In this document: positions 1 through 10,935 of the stretch, in pieces | Layout: each line of letters opens with the position of its first letter | How positions within the stretch are numbered: position 1 is the first letter of the stretch | Assembly (NCBI GenBank): GCA_030704615.1 | Contig: CM060734.1 | Span: 60,340,042 to 60,404,041 of the forward strand | DNA: 64,000 nucleotides | Reading direction: 5' to 3' | From: Takakia lepidozioides | Taxonomy: Eukaryota; Streptophyta; Takakiopsida; Takakiales; Takakiaceae | Position numbers and translations under genes: made by a program | Notes under the pieces: generated by a model | The model's input: the letters and a program-made list of their open reading frames with translations, nothing else | What the model was told of the DNA's origin: nothing | Databases searched by the model: none

Positions 1-815
1 TCATGGACAAGGTAAGTGTGCTTCGACAAGAGGTTTTTTTAAAAAGAAATATATATTTATAAGATAATATATATTTATAATGGTTTAATTTTTATTTGAA
101 ATTTTAAATAAAATATAAAATCATGGAAAAATTTAAAACATAAAATATGAACAATTTTAAAATAAAATTATATTCAACCAATTAATTATATAATATATTA
201 CAAAGACGATAAATAGTCTGACTCAACTCCATGTTAAAGGTAGGTTCTACAAGAGTTTTTTCTAAGTCAATTTTTTATAAATTCAAAATATTTATATATA
301 GAGGCTAAAAAGATGTACGTTCATGTAATATCTATCAAAAGTTTGTTGATGTGTATTTATAGATTTATTCAAATTTTTAATCATCCCAAATATAGACAAG
401 GAAAAATTCCAATATTAGGAGGTTTTATCATATTTATAATATATATGTACTCTCATAATGTACGAATAATTTGAAACACAAAACCAATAGATTGATCTTC
501 TAAGGTTTTGAAAAACTAAGCAAACCATTGCTTTTTGTTTACTGATTTTATCATAATTAATATGTAGAAGTGCTGTATTTTTATATTGAATATGTGAAGA
601 AAACAAAAGAAAGATAGAAAGTCATAGAGCAGATTTGAAAAAAAAATCCATATAATCATTTTTTTCTGCTTTTTCTCGGGCAGCTTAAAAAAGCTCGATG
701 GTTGATGTGGCTGATGACAACAATTTAGCACTATGGCACCCTATTCCTGCTCTACACTAAAAGTACAAGGCGCCATGGGCTGCCCCATACACCCCTACAT
801 GAATCGCCCCAAGGG

Positions 816-931
816 TTAAGTATAGGGTAATGTCCTGAGTGGAGGGCATTCCTGGATTTAAGGGCCTGACGCCGAGGGGAAGGCCCGAAAATCCGGGAAT
901 GTCCGACACGAGGGGCATTACCCTGCGTTAA
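816..931. repeat. imperfect fold-back repeat, MITE-like
   Basis: The left arm (about 816-868) and the right arm (about 881-931) are near reverse complements. AGGGTAATG pairs with CATTACCCT, and the GGCATTCC..GGATTT block pairs with AAATCCGGGAATGTCC. A loop of about 12 bases separates them. The size and structure suit a small non-autonomous DNA transposon or a fold-back element. No terminal target duplication was identified. Confidence 0.55.
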
Positions 932-1011
932 GAAATGCCAAAGAATTTTTAAAAAAAAATCTAATTATGGCCAGTGCATTCTGCATTTCGGATGCACTCG
1001 AGGGAGCTGAT

Positions 1012-1042
1012 GGGGTGCATTCCGCCAGGTGGAATGCACCCC
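1012..1042. repeat. perfect 12-bp inverted repeat
   Basis: GGGGTGCATTCC (1012-1023) pairs exactly with GGAATGCACCCC (1031-1042) around a 7-base loop. It lies 80 bases downstream of the larger fold-back repeat. A GTGCATTC/GATGCAC pair just upstream (about 974-997) suggests that this is part of the same structured element. Confidence 0.6.
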
Positions 1043-3739
1043 GACGAATTCAGCTTTTTAACGGCACGATAAATACAAACAATTTTTTTTGGCAGTGCTT
1101 TAGTCATTAAAGAGGCGTTACTGGCTTAGATAGAATATTTGTAAGGGCCGCCCCCACGGAATTACTCCTTGCTAGGATAAGGGCGCCAAAAAAGGAGAGG
1201 GCCATCGAATTTTGCATCGCCCCTAATTGCCACGTTTGTCTTTTCCTATAGCAAGGCCGGCAGCCTTACGGAATGCTATTGATTTTCATACAAAGCAAGT
1301 TCGATAAGTTTAGGAGATAAGATAAAGTTTCTTTAACGTCCAGTGAATGAATTTTGACATCTTCTTATAATAATAATTATTTACTATGTCATGGGCCCAC
1401 ATGGCAATTTGTGCCATGATTTTAGGGGGTGAATGGAAAGGTCTCCGTGGGACCACCATTTCTCATTTTTAAGGGGTGATTCTTTATAGGGGGGAGGTTG
1501 CTTCGGGCCGATTGGGAGTGCTCATGTGCTCATGGAACCTAGCACTTAAACTAGTCTTTGACCTTCAGTCTAAAATAAATACATGCCGACAGGCGAGATG
1601 GGAGCAGCAGGGGTGGGGGATCCCGGCCTTGCCAAAATTTAGGGCCAGGCAGCTAGGGGGCAGAATGGCCCGGCCTTAACCCTTCCATAGAACGCAGTCT
1701 TCTCCCAAATCTACAGCAAATTAGACCAATATTTTGTTTTCCATAAATTTTCCTCCTTCCTAGTCTGATTTTGAGTCATTATTATTTATTTGCCCTCCCA
1801 TTGTAATTGAAGGAAATGGAAAACTTATTGTTATTTATTGAAAATGATATTATATTGAGCTGCATCGCCATTGTTTTCCTGCTTCCTAAGCAACTATTGT
1901 TTCTTTTACATAATTTATAAGTCATCCACTTAAGATCAAGGAGTACGGTTTTCAGCAAACCTGATCTGAGACAGCCATAAATTTGGCCATCATGGATCCG
2001 ATGCCCACCTTTCCATAAGTGAAGAGGCTATATTATTTTAAAAGACTCAAGAAATCATTTGACAAAGACATCATTCATTATAAATTTTTATACCACAGCT
2101 TTAGGATTAACCAGAAGGGGATTCACGCCCCTTCTTTTCACACTACAGGGTATGAAATGTTGGTCTCTTCGAAGCAATGGCATGTCCCAAAGGCCCTCTC
2201 GCAAGGCCGCCGCCCACTTTCGAGGATTCTTCGATCTGGTGGCAGTCCGCATCAGCATTTCTTGCCTGTCCGGCCCCAAGCCCCACTATTTCCCTTTCAA
2301 GAACTCGTTGTACCTGCTTTGCTACATAATTGACCTCACAATGTCCTCCGTTGTGGGCAGTGAGGATGTCCACCAGATGCGCCGCAGAGGAGGCACGCCA
2401 TGAAGAATGCACTGATTCGGCCATGTTTGTCGTGGGCATGTCAGTGTCAGAGTCGAGACACATTTCCTGCACAAGCACATGTTGAGGTTACAAGCAAGTT
2501 ACAAATAATGCCATGATGTATAGGCAATTTGTTATAATGGAATTTCTACACTTATTTCAAAGTATTTCCTCATAGTCATCTAAGCTCTCTGGCACAAAAT
2601 TCACTCATGCTACAACTTGCTTGTCTATTATCTTGCCATGATTCCTCTTTAATTCAGAACCTCTCCTCCTCTTCAGTCTTTGATCTGTTTTTTTTTTTTT
2701 TTTTCCTCCCCATTCCTTTTCCAACTTTGGTGGCCTTCAGGTTGTTTGAGAGACACCCTCTCATTCACACCCACTCATTGGTTGATCCACAACGTCCAGC
2801 CTGACACCTTTTGATTTCCAGGTCACAATCAATATTTCCTCCGAATACACTCTTGGGAGCCTTAGGGAATATCAAATATTGGGACATAGAAATGCCATTT
2901 TTAAATGAAATTGTTCAGCATCATTAATTCTGACTAGTAGCAATCACGAGTATTGATAAGAGTAGATCTCCAGTTCAATTTCATATTTATTGAAGGAATT
3001 TCATATTAACAATCTTTCAACTTATATTTCACTTAACATCAAAATTACCATTAAAACCAAAAGCATCCATGTGTTTGACAACATGCTATACATTGACTCA
3101 ACAATCTTACTACATCCAGAACATGTAAGTAATGTCCAGTTGCCGACCGCCACCCATCACCGCAATTATCCTCCTACACAACCAGAATTTATTTTTTTAT
3201 TTTTATTTTTTAAATTCTAAGGAGGGGAGGGGGGACGGTGTCCTCAAAAACCTTTACTAATATAGTGGGGGATTTTTGGAAAACCCCAAGGAGATAACCA
3301 GCATAGTGGCAAATATTTACCATGTTAAAACAAAGAGATATAGATAAAGATAAAGTTTCTTTAACATACAAACGAGACAAACATTAGTAAATAATGTTCT
3401 ATTTCCAATAAAGCGCTGTAATTAGGCAGTAGGAATAGCTACCCCGTATCGACTAAGTCGCGGACGTACTCTGACACCGATGTGGGGTTTTTGTTTTTTT
3501 TTAAAGAAATTTTCTTGTTAATATGCCGGATCTTATGAGCTGTCTTTGAAGTGCTAAGAATTGTTTGTCATATAATGGTTTGCCATGTGGGGCTACATTC
3601 CAAGCATGCTAGCGGGTATTCCAATGCTTACGCATGAGCGCATAAACTTTCCCTCCTTTTTCTCCTTCTCCCTCCTCTAGCCTTCTCTTCACGAGGAGAT
3701 GACTCGATCATCAATGCTTGTACCAACCTTGATGCCCAA

Positions 3740-5785
3740 ATGGCAATCTTGCAATTGCGATTATGTTTGGAGTGGATACGGATAGTGAGTTTTGCACTTC
3801 TCATGGCATCCAGCTTGGTTGCCTGCAGTCCTAATACCAGCTTTTCATTTACCACTTTTTCCTCAGTTGATCAGATTGTCACTATTTCTGATGCCAATGT
3901 GATGCAGGGAGGTATAGTGATGAATCTTGACGGATTTGCGCATGTTGCACCAACTAGTGGTAGGGCTTTATACGGAAATGCAGTTCGATTACGGAATAGT
4001 TCTATGGCGGCCTCCTTCAGTACCTCCTTCACTTTCTCGATAGACACTTCGCAAAGCAGTGCGGGAGCCCATGGCATGGCGTTCATTATCGTGCCTGACA
4101 ATGCAAGTGTGGGGGATCCCGACAAGTATTTAGGTATTCTGACTGCATCAAACAATAATCGGCCTGACAACCATGTTTTCGCAGTCGAGTTTGATAACTG
4201 GATGGACAAAGAATTTGATGATCCAAGTTTTTCTCATATAGGTGTTAACCTCAATAGTATGAATTCATCTCACAGCCTTAGTTTGTGTGCTTCCAACAAT
4301 ATAAATTGTAGATATTTTGTAAATTCAGATAATTTTACTGCCTCTATTCATTACGATGGGGCAAACAAGACGCTTCTAGTGCTCATGGGATCAAACAAGG
4401 AAGATAGTGTATCTCTAGGGCCATTGGACTTGGACTTGTTCAGTATCTTCCAAGACTACATGTTTGTGGGCTTCTCCGGAGCCACTGGGGGTTACGTCGA
4501 GAGACACACAATTCACGCTTGGAACTTTAGTAGCAGTATGCCAGAAAGCTCACGTGGCCCATCGCTGAGTCCAAAATCCAAACACTCTAATGTCATTGAA
4601 AATGTAATTATCATCACATGTGTCAGTTCTGTACTTGGTATTCTCCTAGTAGGAGGTCTCATATTATGGATCATGCGCCGACGGATAAAGCATGTCAGTA
4701 AGATATATAGTAGTAGGAAAGCTTTGGATCCAGTGGGACCACTGGACGACCTATATGAACAATTTCAAGTCAGTGCCCGACGGTTTACTTACAAGGAGCT
4801 CAGAATTGCCACAAAAGATTTCAATCCTCAGGAGGTGCTAGGGCGAGGGGCATTTGGGATTGTGTACAAGGGCACTTTGCCCGACACAGGCACTGTGGTA
4901 GCGGTGAAACAGATAGCTGAAGATTCTCGGCAAGGAGAACGTGAGTTCTTGGCGGAACTGTCAATCATCAGCAGAATCCGACACCGTAACTTGGTGAGCC
5001 TAAGAGGATGGTGCCATGCGAAAGGCAAACTAATTCTCGTGTATGAATACATGCCAAATGGAAGCCTCGAAAAGTTGTTGCGATATGAAGGGAATGGCAA
5101 TGACGCTAAAGTCTTGCCATGGGACATCCGGCACAAAATTGTGACAGGCGTTGCAGCTGGTCTAGCGTACTTGCATGAAGAGTGGGAGGAGTGTATCCTT
5201 CATAGAGATGTGAAGGCAAGCAACGTGTTGTTAGATGCCAACTTCACTGCCCACCTTGGGGATTTTGGTCTAGCGCGGTTGATGGACCACAACAAGACAG
5301 CCCAGACCACCACTGCTGCTGGAACATTGGGATACCTAGCCCCGGAAACTTTTCAAACAGGAAGAGCGACCACGAAATCTGATGTTTTCAGCTTTGGGAT
5401 TCTGGCCCTTGAGGTGGCATGTGGAAGGCGTCCTGTGGATTGGAATTTGCCCGAAACACAATTGATTTTACTAGATAACGTGTGGAAAGCACATGAAGAG
5501 AATAATTTAGTCGCAATGGTGGACCCTAACTTAGGAAGTGCGTTTGATGCTGAACAGATGATATCTCTCTTACGAATTGGTCTACTTTGCTCTCATCCTG
5601 ATCCGCTTGCAAGGCCTACGATGAGGTTTGTTCGGCAGATTTGTTCAGGCGATGCTTCTCTTCCTCCCCTTCCGGTCTCACAACCAATAGTCCAGTACTC
5701 CGCACGTTATGAGGATAGCACATGGACAGAGTTTGTGTCCACAAGCAGCAAGCGACTCCAACCGCCTGTATTGCATGAGAGTTAA
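3740..5785 (+). CDS. L-type lectin-domain receptor-like kinase
   Basis: This single-exon gene encodes 681 residues, normal for the family. It should be a plasma-membrane receptor that binds a carbohydrate, nucleotide or other ligand outside and signals through a Ser/Thr kinase inside. An N-terminal hydrophobic segment (about 8-30) is a likely signal peptide. The legume-lectin domain follows (about 32-265), with a GHG-like AHGMAF motif and the metal-site block FAVEFD...SHIGVN. One membrane span lies near 287-311, followed by the basic stop-transfer stretch MRRRIK. The kinase domain (about 362-640) keeps every key residue: glycine loop GRGAFG (368-373), VAVK lysine 390, HRDVKASN (H488, D490), DFG (D508) and the APE region in LAPETF. 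It is therefore an RD kinase and probably active. The ATG at 3740 gives the signal peptide. Upstream is a pyrimidine-rich leader (about 3650-3680). No frame damage is visible. Confidence 0.95.
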   Translation: MAILQLRLCLEWIRIVSFALLMASSLVACSPNTSFSFTTFSSVDQIVTISDANVMQGGIVMNLDGFAHVAPTSGRALYGNAVRLRNSSMAASFSTSFTFSIDTSQSSAGAHGMAFIIVPDNASVGDPDKYLGILTASNNNRPDNHVFAVEFDNWMDKEFDDPSFSHIGVNLNSMNSSHSLSLCASNNINCRYFVNSDNFTASIHYDGANKTLLVLMGSNKEDSVSLGPLDLDLFSIFQDYMFVGFSGATGGYVERHTIHAWNFSSSMPESSRGPSLSPKSKHSNVIENVIIITCVSSVLGILLVGGLILWIMRRRIKHVSKIYSSRKALDPVGPLDDLYEQFQVSARRFTYKELRIATKDFNPQEVLGRGAFGIVYKGTLPDTGTVVAVKQIAEDSRQGEREFLAELSIISRIRHRNLVSLRGWCHAKGKLILVYEYMPNGSLEKLLRYEGNGNDAKVLPWDIRHKIVTGVAAGLAYLHEEWEECILHRDVKASNVLLDANFTAHLGDFGLARLMDHNKTAQTTTAAGTLGYLAPETFQTGRATTKSDVFSFGILALEVACGRRPVDWNLPETQLILLDNVWKAHEENNLVAMVDPNLGSAFDAEQMISLLRIGLLCSHPDPLARPTMRFVRQICSGDASLPPLPVSQPIVQYSARYEDSTWTEFVSTSSKRLQPPVLHES

Positions 5786-6394
5786 GAAGTGTCAAGTCTT
5801 GAATCCGCCGGCCATCGTCTCTTTCTCTTTATACCACGTACTGTAAGACGATCTAATACCAAATCTTCAAACACCAGACTCTTGACAACTTCCAAGTCTT
5901 TGAGCACCACTTCACTCTTGATTGAATCCCAATATTGACGGTTGCATCATGCCTGCTAGTTACTACCTTTGCCTTCCGTCAAGGCCATAGGGAGGAGGTA
6001 GCGGACTTAGAGATGAGATTCCGGGAGCTGATGCGGCTCCAAAATCCATTGACCAAGTGTGACGCAAATATGACGGTGAGAAAATGTTTCTTCACATATG
6101 CAAATAAAGTGACAGTTACAAAAGATGGCTACAAAGTTATTTTCAGGGACAGTTTCAGGAGTGTTTGAAAGAAAATTGTCATTGCGAGCCTATGAGGATG
6201 TGCCCATGGACCTTAAGGTATCTATCTGGAAGAGGCGTATGCATACCCACTGAACTAGACGAGAACATTATAATAAAACCCCTCAATTGCCATTGATAAA
6301 TCAAGCAGGTAGGGGTTACTCTAAAGATGAGAACCCATCTTTATTTGACTAGTGTCGCCTGTGCCATTGAACACATATTGTACAGTCATTTTAT
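5786..6394. other. intergenic region after the lectin kinase gene
   Basis: This is the 3' flank and probable 3' UTR of the kinase gene. A short plus frame at 5935-6168 (77 codons) has no recognisable family and no coding support beyond its length. 6345-6394 resembles 43555-43590 (a GTG(A/C)CCATTGA(G/A)CACATATT block), so a dispersed repeat starts here. Confidence 0.4.
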
Positions 6395-6856
6395 ATTCCA
6401 GAAAAACCCAATTGGCTATGTTTCACAAATTCCAATGAGAAAAAACACTAACATTCAATATCTTCCACACCACATGTCTAAAAATTATAGAATGGCCTCA
6501 ATGCACCCATCATACTCATTGAGGGCTTTCCAGCAGTAGCAAGAGCCAGGGTGGGGGCCTTGCGGTTTGGGAGATGTCCATTACGCTACAAACAATATTG
6601 TGAACATCGATATTCCACAAAAACCCAATTTACATTTATGACCATGTGCACGCAAGACAAATGAAGCTTTAGGGTGAATAATTGTTCCAAAAAAACCCAA
6701 TTAACTGTTTTTCATGAATTTTATGACCAAAAGTACTTGAAATTCCATATCTCTCACACAATAGGTCCAAAAATTATGAAAGTGCCTCATTGCACCCCTA
6801 CTCATTGAGGGCTTTCTAGGGGTACAAAGCACCAGGGCAGGGGCCTTGCGGTTTGA
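6395..6856. repeat. diverged direct repeat pair
   Basis: Units 6395-6570 and 6681-6856 align along their length. Each starts with ATTCCA/GTTCCA..AAAACCCAATT, passes through TCCA..AAATTAT.GAA.GGCCTC/GTGCCTC and CTCATTGAGGGCTTTC, and ends in GGGGGCCTTGCGGTTTG. A third partial copy of the start lies at about 6610-6650. Related sequence recurs near 43470-43710. This is a dispersed repeat of unknown class. Its second unit abuts gag debris at 6857. Confidence 0.55.
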
Positions 6857-7890
6857 AAATTCTTGATAGCCTCTGCTATCTTCTGATCCAAGGTGGTTTT
6901 GTCAATCACTTCTTTCTTCTTTTGCTTGGGCTTTTCTTCATCATCAGAGTCTTCTTCTTCCAAGAGATCCTTGGAATCTTTGCTTATGCTCTGATGGAAT
7001 CCCAACTTCTTTGCGGCCCCTACTGCTTCAACCAAAGTGTTGTTAGGCATGACTGTAACCATGGTTACGTATTCAGGACGAAGTCCATTGATGAACCATG
7101 ATTTTTGCAAATCATCCCCTGGTGCTTGAGGTAGTTTCCTGATCAGAGTCTTCATTCTCTCCAGGTAGTCGACTACCAATTCTTTCGTTTTCTGTCTTAG
7201 GTACTGTAATCCTGTGAAGATTTCAGACGTGGATTTGTTGGATCTATATCTTTCTTGAAACGCGGCTCTCATATCTGCCCAATTCGCAAAGTGATTGGCT
7301 GGGAAAGTTGCCAACCATTCAATGCATTTTCAGGCCATTGAACAAGGAAATAGTCGGATCTTCTCTTGGTCTGTTGCTTCATTGTAAATGGTGCACATGT
7401 TTTCAAATTGATTAAGATGGATATTTGGATCAGATTTCCCATCATATAAAGGAAATGGTGGTCTGGTTTTGCTTGCTGCTAAAGCCATCGGTGTAGCTGG
7501 TGCAACTGGTGCTGCTGGTGCAACTGATTGTCCAAACTGGGATGGTCCCGCTGCTGCTGGCTGTGGTGGTGTTGGTGTTTGTCTTCCAAACAGTGATTCA
7601 AAGCTAGAAGGTCCTTGTCCCAATGATAGTCGTCTCCCAGCTGCTGTCCCTACTAAGCTTAATGAATCTTTAAAAGCTTTGAGTGCAGTTCTGGTTATCC
7701 TTTCTGGAGAAGTGCTTTCACTTCTTTCACCTTCTTCACTCAAAATGTTCTCAAATCTTTCTTCTAATATTTCAGCAAAACCTCTATTTGGGCTTGTTAA
7801 TGTAGAAGGTCCTTCAGATCTTTCTTGTGGTAACCATTCACCAAGTACATTACTGGCAACTTCTTCTGGTGTAGTGTTTTCACTTCCCAC
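6857..7890 (-). pseudogene. Ty3/gypsy gag, degraded (element F)
   Basis: Reading right to left, a proline/alanine-rich linker leads into a retrotransposon gag core. Visible features are PPFPLYDGKSDPNIHLNQFE, FPANHFANWADMRAAFQERY and a GLRPEY motif, followed by an acidic and lysine-rich tail. The same layout occurs in copies C and D of family 1 (PPFPIYSGKGDPDVHISQFE; FPDNHFLTWNGL), but with much divergence, so F is an older relative. One in-frame TGA near 7327 splits the frame. The frame is cut at 6857 by unrelated repeat sequence, so the zinc knuckles, protease and RT are missing. In an intact element this protein would form the capsid-like particle. Confidence 0.8.
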
Positions 7891-8147
7891 CGATCCGATT
7901 TCCTGATCTTCTGGTTATCACTGTTTAATGTCTCACCTTGAATAATTTTCAAGTTCTGTAATTCTGGGAACTCTTCTCTTAACCGAGCTCATATGTAGAA
8001 TTCCTTTTCAGTACCCTTTAAAACAGTCTTGGTATGTTAGTAAAGAAAATTTATAGTGTCTCTACCCTTTCTTCAAGACTCATCCTATCTTGCAAGAATC
8101 CGTATTACAACTTAATTTTCTTTTTTACTGATTGATCACCAAACTTT

Positions 8148-8342
8148 TTAATGGGCACAATAATACCATCTGTCTTTTTCAGTGTATCTGACTTGCAATA
8201 AGTCTTTGGGTATCCAGTACTCCACTGCTTCTATGATCGTGTGACAATATTCATAATTTGAACATCCTTCTCTGAAAATATAACTAGTGTAACAAACTTT
8301 TCTGATTGGGATTAGAGTAATCAATAGAGCTAGACGAGACAA
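8148..8342 (-). pseudogene. remnant of family 1 leader ORF (ORF1)
   Basis: The block EYWIPKDLLQVRYT matches NWIPKDILWIKLT in the leader ORF of copy C (24546-25241), and the upstream LLI.LI...VCY stretch aligns with its ALLSIKRVEFEGW region. It lies in the same orientation and order (ORF1 before gag) as in C, so it belongs to element F. The function is unknown. Between this piece and gag (7891-8147) the sequence is non-coding and resembles the C leader region. Confidence 0.5.
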
Positions 8343-8376
8343 CCACTCTTCACTTCTAATCCTACATTCCCAAGGT

Positions 8377-8465
8377 GCTCGTATAATTTAGAGATATCCA
8401 ACTCTTCTATCTTGGAGTTTCCCCCTCGGATAGTGAAAGGATGGGTGAGTAAAAGCTGCTCGACA
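8377..8465 (+). repeat. fragment of family 1 LTR, 3' end
   Basis: This matches the last 90 bases of the family 1 LTR (compare 16129-16218 and 58736-58824). It contains CCAACTCTTCTATCTTGGAG and GGATGGGTGAGTAAAAGC and ends in CGACA. It is diverged from the younger copies. It is fused directly to the internal coding fragment that follows, with no primer-binding site between them, so the junction is secondary. Confidence 0.75.
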
Positions 8466-9425
8466 CCGCACTAACAACTGATCTGGAGCAAACTGCTTTA
8501 GAAGTTAACAGACAATGAGAGAGATGTATGATAGCAGAGGCTGAGACAGTAGAGCAAGGGAAACTCATTGCTGATTTGAAGGCTACAATCCGTCGCGATG
8601 AGGATACTTTCCAACAATACAGTTAGGTTGAGGCTGAGAATGAAAGGTACATCCTGCAGTTGCAGCAAACACTCACGAGCCACAAAAATGAACTCTTTGT
8701 GGCTAACAAGGCTTGGAAGGAAGCCAATAATCTGACTGCTGCCTATGTGGCCTTGGTTGAACCTCATGCAAAGCGCATGCAGGCTTTACAGCAACAATTA
8801 GATATGTACAAACTGAAAGAGGGGCGGGCTCTCAGGGGTGCTACACAGGACTTGGTGGATAATTATCTCATGCAAGTATGGTTAACATAAGGGCCGGTGG
8901 AAAGGAAGACACCAAGAAAGCTCACCCAGGGGGAGATGGATGATCTCAGATTACAGGTGCAGAACATTGTCACAACTATTATAGACAATGTCTATAGTAG
9001 AATAGCAGAGTTACAGGATGATGTGGAAGGGCTGCAGACTCAAGTAGATGACTTGAGTTCCAACATTGACAAACGAGTTTTTATTCTTGACAAGCAGTTG
9101 GTGGCTACTTATTTGCATGCTTGGACTCTGATTTTTCAGTCTTCTTCACAGGGGGTACAGGAGTTGCCGGTAGTAGGAGGGACAATGGCCGCAATATCAC
9201 AGCCCCCACAGCAGGTGGCTGACACTATTGATACCATGCCAATGCCACAGTCTGAGGTTTGGGGGGATGCTGCTTTTCACCCACCTAGGACTCCTGCTGC
9301 ACTTGACTATGATTATGCCCTTCAACCAAATTCCCATTGTGATGGATTTGGCTTGGAAGGAATTCAGTCCTCCACAGTCTTTGGCACACTATTACCAAAT
9401 CATGCGCATTTGGCTGCCAGGAGCG
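8466..9425 (+). pseudogene. degraded copy of the family 1 coiled-coil ORF
   Basis: This segment aligns with about residues 350-670 of the 968-residue protein at 12270-15176. Shared blocks include NKAWKEANNL, VEPHAKRM.ALQQQL, PRKLTQGEM, QVQNI.TT.IDNVYSRIAEL and EVWG.AAF.PP.TPAA. It carries several stops (for example after QVWLT near 8889) and a frameshift late in the segment, where NQIPI..DLAWKEFSPPQS is readable only in another frame (9228-9428). It ends abruptly at the position corresponding to 14286. It is a truncated, older copy. Confidence 0.8.
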
Positions 9426-10812
9426 TAGCTACGGCGTGAGCCCAGCCCCATGAGCCTGGGAGCTGAGCTCACGTTCAAGCTACAAAGCGTGAGCTGAGCT
9501 CACGCTTCAGGGAAGCGTGAGCGGCACGAATCTGCTGGAGAAGCAGGTCCTATAGGCGAGGATTGCAGGAAGAGGGCATATTACCGTGGACAAAACAAAG
9601 GGGGCCACCACACACCATGTCTGCAATGCCCGCACAAAAAGAGGAATATGAAAACATGGCAGATTTGAGCTCAGAATGATTGTCACAGTTTATTTCAATT
9701 CACAGATAGACGCTTACAATGAATCGCATGTGCATTTGCCCTGGTTCCGTGAACGAAATCTATATGTTTGTCATAAATGCAAAGTCTTCACACGGCAACC
9801 TGAAAACCAGCATGGGAAGCGGGCATGGCTCGTATGTGTTCAAAGAGAAGTTGGCGGAGCTCCACGCGAGGTGTCCCACTGCAGAAGGGTGTTCACTTCT
9901 CCGTAGCCTAGTGTGGCTTGGTGGATGAATTGGTCTCTCTTACCGTCGCAACACATAATTACAAGGTATATGTAATATTGATGCTTGTAGGGGACCCACT
10001 TCCCTCTCATGCCGAGAGCGCCCTCACGCATCGTTACAAAGTCCGGACAAGTGCACGAAGGGAAATTCCCGATGGTAACCTAATATTCTTTGCCATGAAG
10101 AACTAACCCAATTGAAAGCACTGTGTAAATCCGTCCATACCCCGGGGAAGGGACTTCGGTGATACGAGACACCCGAGCCTGCAAAATTCTAGTAGATTCC
10201 ATCTTGCATTCGGGATCTGCACCCGAAGCGAAACGGCGCACTGTTTTTCCATCTTTTTTTGTTGGGTGGGAGTCGGCACCGGGTGGCGGCATTGCCGGAG
10301 CATGTGGCACATCTGTGCCGACAGTGCATGAGGGCACCACCCGGGTCCGTGCAAGACAGAACCCTCCCTCCTCCAGCATGCTTATCTCGGTTGATGACAG
10401 CGACGTCCCAATTTTCACAGGCCAAATTGCGGGGGGAGGGGGTTTCATTATCACCGAAGGACGAACTGTTCCCTTCACGCATCGTGCCATATCGTCTGGG
10501 CAGAACCAAAATTTGTGGTCCTTTGACTCCCCACTATGATAAGGTCGGAACAACCCTGTGAATGTTGGAGCCGGAGTCCCCCTGGAGCCTTTGCATATTT
10601 TTGATTTGCATTTCTTGAATGAGGGGGTCCGAATTGCCATGCAAGCCACTCTAGATCCTGGTGGGGTGCGTTCTATATGCCAGTCACTATCAATGCAATC
10701 GGATTCCTGCACCATGGCCACCACCTCCTATGCAAATTGCTATGGAGAGCATATGCTGGTACGCCGGATCATACACATGGCACGCCATGGTTGTCCAACC
10801 CTTCACCCGTTT
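9426..10812. other. unassigned region with a possible degraded ORF (-)
   Basis: No known gene is recognised. A minus-strand open frame at 10080-10724 (214 codons) contains cysteine pairs (KCKSKICKG and FWFCPDDMARC) and proline-rich segments, which is not random-looking. However, plus-strand frames overlap it and I know of no matching family. It may be a remnant of a zinc-binding protein. The right edge at 10813 is the point where family 1 sequence of copy A begins. Confidence 0.3.
9485..9507. repeat. perfect 11-bp inverted repeat
   Basis: AAGCGTGAGCT, one spacer base, then AGCTCACGCTT. Further GCGTGAGC copies lie at about 9433 and 9520, so a short motif has multiplied here. It sits in the non-coding stretch after the truncated coiled-coil ORF. 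Confidence 0.6.
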
Positions 10813-10935
10813 GCAACACAGCCTATCACAACCTACCACAGCGTGTCACAGCCTATCACAGCTTACCACAGTGCATCACAGCCTATCACAGCGTAACACA
10901 GTATGACACAGCCTGTCACAGCTCAACACAGCCTA
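10813..10935 (+). repeat. CACAGCC minisatellite, short form
   Basis: About a dozen units of a 10-base motif (CACAGCCTAT, CACAGCGTGT and similar). It corresponds to the end of the longer array in copy C (18045-18390, reverse strand). It is translated in frame with the ORF that follows, giving TAYHS-type repeats. Confidence 0.85.

Larger units (their letters stand above)
1..3627. other. AT-rich intergenic region with fold-back repeats
   Basis: No convincing gene is visible upstream of the lectin kinase. The first 700 bases are strongly AT-rich. 816-1042 holds two inverted repeats listed separately. 1040-1680 is more GC-balanced and looks repeat-derived. Open frames on both strands at 2019-2478 overlap each other and lack family motifs. 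The minus frame 2143-2478 has a stretch TTNMAESVHSSW that could be a transposase remnant, but I cannot place it. A run of about 19 T lies near 2688-2705. Confidence 0.5.

Noticed and set aside
2019-2478. Possible transposase gene
   Set aside because: Overlapping frames on both strands, no catalytic motif and no terminal repeats; only a weak resemblance in one short stretch.
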